This document shows, piece by piece, positions 34,813-44,024 of a stretch of DNA of 64,000 nucleotides. The notes under the pieces are model-generated. The model was given only the letters and a program-made list of their open reading frames with translations. It was not told the origin of the DNA and searched no databases. Every line of letters starts with the position of its first letter. Position 1 is the first letter of the stretch. Both the position numbers and the translations under genes were made by a program. The stretch is from Ancylostoma caninum (taxonomy: Eukaryota; Nematoda; Chromadorea; Rhabditida; Ancylostomatidae). Location of the stretch: the NCBI GenBank assembly GCA_037903475.1, contig JBAJFG010000269.1, positions 186,001 to 250,000 on the forward strand. Reading direction: 5' to 3'.

Positions 34813-35402
34813 AGTTTTGTTTCTAAAGCAGCATGCAGTATAAGATATGCGAATATGCCCCTATACTATCCCCACAGCCTTGCCATCTTAACCGCAGCTT
34901 GACTGCGCCAGAAGCTTGGAAACGTGAAAAGCTAGTAGCAATCAAGTGGCGAAGAGCGTTTTCAACATCATGTTGAATATTGAACATTTTCTCCAGCAAG
35001 AAGTAAGCTAATCCATGAAAGGAGTTGTGGTCAAATAGAGCAAGATTTGCCCAGTACAGCGAGTGGCAGGTGGTTCCTCACCCTGCTCCTCTGGCTTAAG
35101 CAGCGTGGATTTGTGAAAAATGGTCAAAAATTGACACCCATTTTTGAGGGTTAAACTGGGAGAAATTCGTTTACCGAACCACTTTTGGTGGTCATATTGC
35201 CTTGAGAATCTGAATATTACTGGATTATAAAGGTCACACTTTGCTGCTTACGCTGACCTAGTTTGACTCCTATCCGCTTCGGCTACGGCATCCAACTCAT
35301 CGATATCCAGGTTCATCATAAGGCTCACTTTGCAGCTTCATGTCACCTGAGCGGAACCAGGCCCCAGCACAGGTCTCCCCGGGGGCAAGCTGGGCTTCGT
35401 GA

Positions 35403-35612
35403 AAGGGCCAGAAAGCAAAGGGAGCTTCGTACTGGGAAAAATTGCGTTTGTTACTTCTAAGGGAAGCATCACGTTCATCAGGCGAGGTAGGGGCATTAAA
35501 TAAGTTAAGTGACCTCATCATTGAGCGTGGAGAGGCTGTTCGTGCTTTGAGCGGCGCAACAGGGGCGACCGATGCCGAAAAATGGCTTGCATCGAGGCTG
35601 TTTGCTCTTTGA
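35403..35612 (+). other. GC-rich open frame without start codon, unknown
   Basis: After a stop at 35400, the + frame stays open for 69 codons and includes ASYWEKLRLLLLREASR and LNKLSDLIIERGEAVRAL, ending ASRLFAL-stop. The base composition is richer in GC than the surroundings, and predicted helix content is high. No ATG in frame before the first half and no clear acceptor. A competing minus-strand ORF of 136 codons (35297-35707) covers the same place. It could be a fossil coding fragment; I do not recognise it. Confidence 0.25.
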
Positions 35613-36084
35613 ACGGCCAGACGACTGTCCGGTCCAAGTATTCCGATTGGAGCACATATTCTACATATACCGTAGGATTTAAGAATACCTGCGCAGTCTA
35701 AACGCAACCAAATGACATGATATCTTCACTAACAAAAGAACTAAGGGAACACTATAGCTGTTTGAACGGACGATCAAAACTTATGTACCGCACAAAAGAT
35801 ATACGCGAAAAACCCTTTTCCGGAAATTTCGTGGAGCCGCTGCGAAGTCCAGACTTTAAGATTGGGCTTGAAAATTGGAGTGTGGGGAGAACTAAGGGGG
35901 CACTACAACTGTATGCTCAGTATTGCCACAACCGATGCACGGCGCAAAGAATATATGTGAGGGAGACCTCAGGTCGCCCCCCAGGTCGCCCAGGGCGACC
36001 TAAGTCACTTACTGAGCATACACTTTTTTATTTCACATAATTTTTGGGCTTTTGCAGCATACACTTTTTCTTCAAGGTCCGCTT
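35613..36084. other. No gene recognised; short internal duplication
   Basis: The words AAAAGATATACGCG (35798) and GCAAAGAATATATGTG (35942), each preceded by a CGCAC/GCACGG block, suggest a roughly 145-bp imperfect duplication. A GGTCGCCCAGGGCGACC palindrome lies at 35984-36000. Confidence 0.35.
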
Positions 36085-36181
36085 CATCATCAGGGTCAAG
36101 CGTGATGATGGTAAAACGTCGATCTCCATACGACCCCCCCCCCTTTGAGCCACCAAAAATACGACCCCCCCCCTTTGCACA
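36085..36181 (-). repeat. C-run repeat (CTTGACCCTG family)
   Basis: AGGGTCAAGCGTGATGATGG, then CCATACGACCCCCCCCC, then a second ATACGACCCCCCCCC. Same family as 7398, 9190, 37258 and 38745. Confidence 0.55.
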
Positions 36182-36384
36182 CAAATTTCCTTCTATGCTT
36201 ACAGAATTTAGATATTGTATCCCATTTCAGGTGTTCGTACTGCGACAGGTGTGGTGGAGCCAGAGCATAGGAAGGAGAAAGAGGCTCTTTTGTATCTAAC
36301 TAGTTGTTTGGAAGTTTTTTGGAAAACGTTGAGATGTACGCGGTGGACAAAAAACGTGCATTAACTATGCAATTTTGCTAACGT

Positions 36385-37135
36385 AACTAATGAGGCTCGA
36401 ACACATCAAGAAAAAACATCTATATACATCATCTACATGGTGAAGGGTTCGATCCCTACCGAGGCTCAAATTTTTGCTGAGGGTTAAAGCGTGTGCGGTG
36501 AGCGAATTTCAGTCTGAAAGCGTCAGTACAGAGTTTCTAAACGAAATACCTTCGTATTCGTTACGAAAAACAACCATACACATCAGCGACATGGTCAAGG
36601 GTTCGATCCCCTCCGAGCCCAGAATTTTTGCATGGCGTGAAATGACACGCGCTTGTAGTAGATTCGAGATGATCGACCGTAAAGCACGAAATAACTGTTT
36701 ATAGAGGTGGAGGACTGGGTAGGACTTTCAGTACGGACGTGCGAAAATTTCAGCCTAAAATTTTGACTCGTTCAGAGACATGGTTGTAGTCGGACACGAA
36801 TATCAGAAGATCTAGCCCGTTGAGGTCCCAATTTTTTTCAGGTTCCTAATAGTCGAAGGTTTTCGCTTTCAGGCTGTACAGCTCGTTTTTCCGCAGCTGC
36901 TTCCACCGCGATTCAACTCCGTCGATAAAAACATGGAAAAAAGGCCATTTTTATCGACGAAACCTCATCTCCGTAATTCCCGTGCTGAATCTTTCCTCTT
37001 GAAGCTGGAGATCTGAAACTTCGGGGTAAAGCACTATTGGGTAGGGTCCATAAAATGACTTTTTACTGGCCTGCAGGACTGGGTAGGACTTTCAGTACGG
37101 ACGTGCGAAAATTTTAGCCTATAACCCCCCACTTT
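36385..37135 (+). repeat. Dispersed repeat with tRNA T-arm-like motif, copy 2
   Basis: Direct copy of 8230-9000. The leading AAGGGTTCGATCC segment occurs twice here (36425 and 36597), so the 5' part is duplicated. The sequence then follows the same order: TTTTTGCATGGCGTGAAAT, GTACGGACGTGCGAAAAT (twice), GGCCATTTTTATCGACGAAA. No coding capacity. Confidence 0.6.
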
Positions 37136-37257
37136 TCACTCTTCAACTCATACTGTTGAAGTCGTTTAATCACGTCAAAACAAATCCCGTGTATGGATAA
37201 TTCAGTGTCCCACTTCTTCCGTTTTTCCCACCTTTTTTTCTACCTCCTATTCCACAC

Positions 37258-37385
37258 TAAGGCACCCCCTCCCGACCACGACCTCCCCCTTACGACCCCC
37301 TCTTTCCCCACCCCCCACCCCCCCCCCCGTACGACCCCCCTTTGATAATTTATCGACACACGCTTGACCCTGTTCGTAGAGGGGT
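37258..37385 (+). repeat. C-run repeat (CTTGACCCTG family)
   Basis: Several C-runs, CGTACGACCCCCCTTTGATA, then ATTTATCGACACACGCTTGA and CCCTGTTC. Directly abuts the foldback element at 37441. Confidence 0.6.
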
Positions 37386-37440
37386 CGCTTGACCACTGAA
37401 TGTAAATTAATGATTGTTTTATGACGTAACAAATGACATT

Positions 37441-38603
37441 CCGCCCAGGAACGATCGCGTCATATCGAGTTAAAGCAGGACTGGTTGGCAGTGTATGAGA
37501 GAAAACGGCTTCGGCGCACCCACGGTTTCGATTCCCGGCGCCTTCGGTAGATTTTTGCACTGGTCGGAATCACTTCAGAATCGAGTGTGGAGTAAAGAGG
37601 GTGGAAATGTTGAAAAATAGAGTGTGGGTAGCGAGATCAATCAATTGCACATGCGAGGATTCGCCTGCAGGGCCCGTCTGAATGTGGAAAAGTAGGGTGA
37701 CTTAGACCTCGTGCTGAAGTTCTCTGACTCGAAATCAGCAAATGCTTTTCTATGTATCCATAGAGGACGATCAGCTCTGTCTTTTGCCAGAGTTTCACTT
37801 TTCTAGAGCTTCATATGCTTTTGGGAGCTCGATGGGAAGTTTTTAAAATTTTCGGGTCTCCGAGGGGAGATTTCCCATCTAACTCACGCAAGCAGGAGCG
37901 ATTATTGGGGTGCGATAATGGGAATGAAGAATCATTGCTTGGAGCTCTATTACGTGAAGGTAGTGAAACTTCGGTAAAAGGCAAACTCTCTTCATGGAAG
38001 TTGAAGAAGTGAAAATCTCGCAATTTGAACAGATGCTGAAAATGAGTAAATCTGTTTGGGAAATCGCTGAGAAGCAATTTGCAGATTTCACGAAAACTTT
38101 TCCTTTATGCGTTTTAGTTGAGGAAATTTCCCATTTGAGTGCGGAATCTGGCTCCACAAAGTCCGCTCGTTTTCCCGCAATTTAGATGGGAAATCGATGG
38201 GAAATTAGGCAAATTTCCCATCGATTTCCCATCGAGCTCCCAAAAACAAGGCTGATCGTTCTATGAGGACAGATAGAAGAATATTCGCTGATTTTGAGTC
38301 AGAGAACCTCAGTGCGAAGTCTAAGTAACCCTAGTTTTCCACAAACTGGCGTCCCTTGTAGGCGAATTCTCGCATGTGTCATCGATCGATTTCGCTTCCC
38401 TCACTTCATTTGCAAACCTTTAAATCTTCTCTACTCAACATTAAATCGGGAACTGTTCCAACCTGTGCAAAAATTTTTTTAAGGCGCCGGGAATCGAACC
38501 CGTGGGCGCGCAAATGCCAACGCTGAAACCGATTCCTCGCATGCGCTGCCAATCAGTCCTGTTTTGACACGTAATGACATGATTGTTCCTGCTGGCAGTC
38601 TGG
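37441..38603. mobile_element. Foldback element with tRNA-like arms
   Basis: The left arm about 37441-37840 is repeated inverted at about 38222-38603. Each arm contains GGTTCGATTCCCGGCGCC (37528-37546, and the complement at 38482-38500), a perfect tRNA B-box/T-arm plus acceptor-like end, about 55 bases downstream of a TTGGCAG block. The arm tips near the centre carry GGGAGCTCGATGGGAA. The centre has no transposase. This looks like inverted tRNA-derived SINE-like units, but an intact tRNA cannot be folded from either arm. Confidence 0.55.
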
Positions 38604-38744
38604 TTCGATCGGATAAGGAATGGTGTATATCGACCTCAAGGCTGTTTTAGTTCCAATTTTGGGTTTTTAATGTGTTTCTTTTGTGTGTTCATCCTTGAAA
38701 CTGTTCAGTGTTTCAGTGTACGGAAAAAACATGCGGAAGCAGAA

Positions 38745-38955
38745 GGGGGGGGGGGCGTGAAAAGGTGGGGGTTGGACGAAGGAATAGGGGGGGGGGTCGT
38801 ATCGAGGGTCGATTTTTCCCATCGTCATGCTTGACCCTGTCTACGAACCCCACCTACACCTCTCCAATACGACCCTCCCCCCTTTCCCAGCCCCCTCGCA
38901 TACGACCCCCTCATGGGAAATTCCCATTGGACGCTTGACCCTGTCCATGAGGACC
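38745..38955. repeat. C/G-run repeat, head-to-head CTTGACCCTG units
   Basis: A G-run with GGGTCGTATCGAGGG on the left is followed by CATGCTTGACCCTGTCTACG, C-runs with ATACGACC and a second CGCTTGACCCTGTCCATG. Inverted relative units of the family seen at 37258. Confidence 0.55.
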
Positions 38956-39024
38956 GTTCGGCATGCACATCCTCAATGAAAAGAATGTACGGCCGCCTCG
39001 AGGCCGTAAGGCGGTATTTACGGT

Positions 39025-39300
39025 TGATGCGCGTCAAATTTGACGCGGCGATGCACAATGGAAAACGAAGAGGAGAAGAGAATGTGCGGCAGGATACGAA
39101 TGTTCCTGGCTTTGCCGCGAACAAACTGCGTTCTAATCTTCGCCGCATCGACACATCGCGAAAACTTCGTGAAATTTCAGGCCGACGCGTCAGATTTGAC
39201 GCTCATCACCCATAATAGCGTCTAAACGCGTGCCCCTGAGCCGCGTCAGCGATGCGACTGGCCCTATCCTTTATCATATAGACGCACGCGCGTCAAACGC
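39025..39300. repeat. GCGTCAAATTTGACGC palindromes
   Basis: GCGCGTCAAATTTGACGCGG at 39029-39048 is a palindrome; CGCGTCAGATTTGACGC recurs near 39185 and GCGCGTCAAACGC near 39290. Non-coding. Confidence 0.5.
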
Positions 39301-39933
39301 ACGCATCTAGTATAAATTGCCGTTTGGTCTGCCCAACTTTTTAATCCGTTCCTTTTCGGATTGAAGGTTTTTTCTTCAAATCTGTACCTTTTTCAATTTT
39401 TTTTTTGCTTCGGAATCAGAATGTTGTGCCTTTACGTTCCTCGGATTGTAGTTTGTACTATGAACTCGTGCCCCACCATGAGCTGTTCCCCGGAACTCCT
39501 ATTTTTAGAGTGGGTTAACGTTTTTTTTCAAAGGGGGCTTCGTTTTGATTTTGGACCGGGGAAGACCTCGTGCCGGGGCCTGAGCGGAACTTCCCAAGCA
39601 GACGATATTCAGTGCATTTACTAGCCAAATGTCCCCTAACACTATCCTGATGCTTCCAGCTTTCTTAGCTCTAATGGCTGGAAAGTGGAACCTATGTTCC
39701 AAAACGACACGATTTTTCGAGCAGTTCTACAAAAATGCTTTCAAACAAAAATTCGAAAATTGATCAAAAACCCAGGAAGTGATTTTGAAAGGAAGAAGAT
39801 GTACCTTCATGGAGAGAATAAAGATGAGGAGAGATCTAGCAAATCTTCGAAGATAGAGACTGTCAAACTGACCGCTCATAAAATCGGACATTTCACACTT
39901 GACGACCTAATATATATCAGTCAGTGATTCATA

Positions 39934-41734
39934 TTAGGGTGGTAGGAAAGTCTTGAGATGTTTTGGACTTTTTTTGCGCTTTAGTTTATTACTCAACCCA
40001 CAGTGGAATTTGCTCAACAATATAATAGCCACAGTTAGTCACTGCTGTGTCCCACCTAATGGGCCGGTCAGCGTTCCGCTTCTCCCAGAACTGGGAAGAC
40101 TGGAAGCCAAAGAAATCGCTGACCTCCGTTCCAACATGGTCAACTTTGGTGAATTTTTTCTTAGCCAGGAATGCCTCGAGGTGATGAAGTAAATGACGGT
40201 CAGAAGTGGCAACGTCAGGAGAATACGGTAAGTGGGGAAGCGTGTCCCAACCCAGCTCCTCCTATTTTTCAGGGGTCCCTTAAAGGCAGTGTCCAGGCAA
40301 AATCTTCGAGTATTAGGTTTCTGTGGTTCCTGGGACAGTTTGGCTCCCTAATTCTAGATACGAAACTTACAGATAAAAAACCCTCGGAAAAACCCTCTTC
40401 TGAGACCCTCTTAACTGATTCGGACGAGATGTCCGACGGCCCTCTCTCTCGTCAGAGAGGGCGCAGAGAAAATTTTGATCGATCGATAGCGCCCGTTCGC
40501 TGCCTCAGTTTTAGCTTCAGTAAGTCAGTTTGTTTTCCTTCAGGGGTCCGTATCGCTGCTATAGCACTTTTTGAGCAGATTTAACAAGAAGAGGTATTTT
40601 TCGATTATTGCTGTTGTCGGCAATGTATGTTAGCCGTGCAGAAACTGTCTTTTTCACAAAATAAGTTTTTCTTTTTCGCCGTTTCTTGGTATCATGGTAA
40701 CTAATTGATGGAGGTCGAGGTTGATTATCAAAATATTCCGCTGACCGATCTACAGTGTATGAATAACCACCTCCGTAATGTGATCGTGGAACACTTCCCC
40801 AGGTATAGACCCGTAAACCGTAGATCCAGGATCATCTGAAACGAAGATCTGGAGTGTTGAGCAACAGTACCTGAATGTTTAGAACACATACGCAAACTTG
40901 AGACGCATATGATAGAGATCTCCCAGAAATGGATCAATCACAGTGGAGAGACGCTGCCACAATCATTTTGATATTTTCCAACGATGCTCCACTTTACACC
41001 AATTCCACGCGCGAAATGGCAGCTGCTGGGTGGGCGGGATGGGTACTGGAGGTGGGATTGGGTACTGGGTCTAAGGCGGATATCTCGCTTATTTCTGCGA
41101 CTTTTTCGCTGAAACTTTGGCAGTTGCCTATGGAGTCGACCCGCTATCATAATCTAATGAGCACTCAAGCTCAGAGGTTTTGCCTGGACACTGCCTTTAA
41201 GCAAAATGGGGCCTAGCGTCACCATGGCGTAGGTGTACAAAAAACTCGTCTTGGCCGTTTTTCTCAAACAGCATCCGCGACCTTCCGGAACTGATTGGGG
41301 TATGTGTTACTGATGACCTTGTATGTTTGCGGGAGCAGCTTACAATACGACATTCCTGGCGAATTCCAGAGGTAGCAAAGGAAACACTTGTTTGGGTGGG
41401 GGTGCGATTTGGTGGATCTTCTGCTGGACGGAGCCACATGACGAGATGTATGTTAGAATCGTAGAGGACCCCACTCTCATCTCCAGCAATTAGGTATTCT
41501 AGAAACTCCTTTCAATGTGGATAGAGCAGGAAAAATTGATTTTGGCTAGGGGGACCTCTCGTGGAACTGACGTCGTAATTGAAGTTGAGGAAGGCAATTT
41601 GGCTATATATGCCTATTATGGCGAAGCCCCAAGTTTGTCTACAAAAAGCACGTAGTAGGTCATGGATACCGATCAATAAGCAAAAGTTCTGGAACTTTTG
41701 TAAAAATCGGCTCAAGACTTTCTTACCACCCTAA
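39934..41734 (-). mobile_element. Mariner element split by a MITE
   Basis: Same family as 33221-34053, in minus orientation. Outer ends TTAGGGTGGTAGGAAAGTCT (39934) and, inverted, TTAGGGTGGTAAGAAAGTCT (41734), each with a TA neighbour. The transposase part up to LRHGDARPH is at 41208-41440 (-) and the part after the catalytic block is at 39990-40270 (-). Between them lies the family A MITE 40283-41197. Without the MITE the element is about 885 bp, close to its 833-bp relative, so it was already internally deleted before the MITE arrived. Confidence 0.85.
40283..41197 (+). mobile_element. MITE, family A copy 2 (nested in mariner)
   Basis: Ends AAGGCAGTGTCCAGGCAAAA in inverted orientation, TA on each side (40281-40282, 41198-41199), 915 bp. 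Inverted relative to copy 1 at 28-935. No transposase. Confidence 0.85.
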
Positions 41735-41736
41735 TA

Positions 41737-42360
41737 CTTCAGAGTATCCAGCTGAGCGCCAGGAGTCGATAGAAAAAATTTCCGAGTTCCATCGCCCGTG
41801 TGGATTTATAACGTCAATAAATGACCGTCCAGATTTCGCTGCGAACACCATTACTGTAACTAGCTCTTCTTCGTTCGCTGTTGTGATCCCAACTCCTGCG
41901 TTCTAGCCAATTTGTATTATTCCATCGTTATTTCATGCTCAGAAATTATTTGAATTCAAGTTTCGTACCTTTAGCTACATAAGTACGCTAATACGTAGTG
42001 TAACCGCTCCCAAACATCGATGCAGTGTGGATTTTCCAGAATGATTCCAAACCTACAGATCATCAAATTATAGGAGAAAATGTGATAAAAATTATTTTAT
42101 AATAAATGGAATCTATATATAAAATATAGAAACGCTTACGACACTTTTTTTCAAAAATCTGGGCGGCGCGCGTGGCCATATTCAAACTACAGGAATGCAT
42201 CTGTAAGCAAAGGGGTGAAGAAGGGGGCTCGGGAACATGGGGCACCATCCAAATATGGCGGAGGGCCTAGGACACTATTCACCGGTTAGTAGCGACCCGG
42301 ATATCGATTTATCTACCGATTTCATCGATTTTCCTCAATTTAGTTGCAATTCGGATCGAA
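41737..42360. other. No gene or element recognised
   Basis: AT-rich, short ORFs only. Confidence 0.4.
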
Positions 42361-42384
42361 ATGCGCATACTGGGGTTTTTTACC

Positions 42385-42600
42385 ACGGTGATCACGAATC
42401 TGACTGCTACTTGCACGGCGTTGCTATTGATTTATTGGTTTCATTGATTCTTCGCATTTTGTGCTGCAGTCGTAATGAAACCGTACCCACAAGGGGTATT
42501 CATCACGCACGCTGATTACGAATCTGACGGCCAGTTTGCGCGGCGTGGTCACTGATTTATTAATTTCAATGGTTTTTCGTGCGTTCTTTTTCTGCGTGGT
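42385..42600 (+). repeat. Tandem duplication of a ~125-bp unit
   Basis: GATCACGAATCTGACTGCTA...GATTTATTGGTTTCATTG (about 42390-42460) and GATTACGAATCTGACGGCCA...GATTTATTAATTTCAATG (about 42513-42575) are two diverged copies of the same unit. Confidence 0.5.
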
Positions 42601-42611
42601 GTAAATATGTA

Positions 42612-43862
42612 CGGTCTATCCGAAACGACGAGTCCCCTCAGCCGGCGGGAAACGCCTTGGCGGCGCGCCTGCAGCGCGGCCGTCTTGGCAGCGTACGTCA
42701 AATTGATCAGCTGTTGGAGATCAACGCCGCCACGCTCAATCAGTAAAAAAGTGGGTTTTTCTTTGTTTTTATTCATTGTTGTGGTTTCTTTCTCGAATAT
42801 ATCATCATATGTGAGGCCGTTGCTTGTCTGACGCCGTTTTGAATGTTTCCTCTTTATTTGAATGTGTTTTTTCTGGATTATACTATGGTCACCCAGAAAA
42901 AAAACGAAAAAAAAAACACATTCAAATAAAAGAAGAAACGTGCAAAACAGCCTCAGACGAACAACGGCCTGATATATGCTGACATATTCAAACAAAGGAA
43001 CTACAACAATGGATAAAAACAAAGAAAACCTACCTTTTGCCGATTGAGCGCGGCGGCGTTGATCTAAACAATCAATTTGACGTGCGCTGCCAAGAAGTCC
43101 GCGCCGCAGGCGCGCCTCCACGACGTTTCCCGCCGGCTGAAGCGTTATTTATAGTGCGTCGGAGTCCTATTCGCATCGGACGTGGGCTGCAACGGTCGGA
43201 TACGAAATCGGAACGACGCGTCGTGGCTTTGTTTATAGTCCGCAAGCACACGATTTCGGATCAGCTGTTTCCATCCATGAATTTCGCATGTTTTCTTTGC
43301 AAATCAAGCTGTATTTATCGGTTTCTGACTTTTTTCTTTGGTTTTTGGATTCTTGCAAATTCTCTTCAACCTCAAGAACTTTATTGTAATCTTCCACATA
43401 AATAACATCATATGCTAAACACCACATATTTTAGTTTTGACTGCTCGCTGAGCCTCACTTTACAATAAATTAAGCATAAACACAATATGTTAGCATCCTA
43501 GCACATTGTCTTCTTCACCGCACCTCTGCTATGAAGTCAGTTAGTGACACGAAAGAAAAAACAAAAGAAAATAACGAAAATGGGGTGAAAACAGCTGAGA
43601 AAATTCGCCCCACGAGGTCCTATCGATTGATGCATCGGTGTCCGACTTCGCATCGGAGTCACTAGTGGATCCGATGCGACGTCGGACTCCGACGACGATT
43701 CGGAGGAAAATCGTTCCGATGGAGTAAAAACAGGCGTCGTCGTCGGACTCCGATGCGTCGGATTCCGGCGAGGATCGATACGTACCTTTTGTTATCCGAC
43801 GGGATCGGATTCCGACGCACTATAAATAACGCTTGAGGGGACTCTTCGTTTCGGATAGACTG
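42612..43862. mobile_element. TIR element, 1.25 kb, with a nested hairpin
   Basis: Ends CGGTCTATCCGAAACGACGA and, inverted, CAGTCTATCCGAAACGAAGA, next to TA. The inverted repeat continues through GAGTCCCCTCA and, after the nested hairpin ends at 43140, through AGCGTTATTTATAGTGCGTC. The interior 43620-43800 is dense in TCGGACTCCGACG and CATCGGAGTC words in both orientations. No transposase recognised. Confidence 0.7.
42638..43140. mobile_element. 500-bp hairpin element nested in 42612-43862
   Basis: Begins TCAGCCGGCGGGAAACG and ends CGTTTCCCGCCGGCTGA. The two halves (42638 to about 42890 and about 42900-43140) are imperfect inverted repeats along their whole length, meeting at an A-rich loop near 42897. 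It splits the host element between CCCCTCA and AGCGTTATTT, as the intact right terminal repeat (CCCCTCAAGCG on the other strand) shows. Confidence 0.7.
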
Positions 43863-44024
43863 TATGTCCATTGCTGTTATCTAGCATGCTGAACATGAAT
43901 AAAGGTGTGAGCACAGTAAACCCTTGGAAATGCGCTGACAAAATCAGTGAATCAATATCTTCGCATGAAATGTTCTTTAGTTACGCCAATTACATGAGCC
44001 TTGAAGCAGTTCGTGCATAAAGAC

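Noticed and set aside
38480..38560. Functional tRNA gene in the foldback arm
   Set aside because: Only the B box and acceptor-like end are good; no D arm or 7-base anticodon loop can be folded.
42549..43121. 190-codon minus-strand ORF
   Set aside because: It runs through both halves of a hairpin and mirrors a + ORF, so it follows from the inverted repeat rather than from coding.
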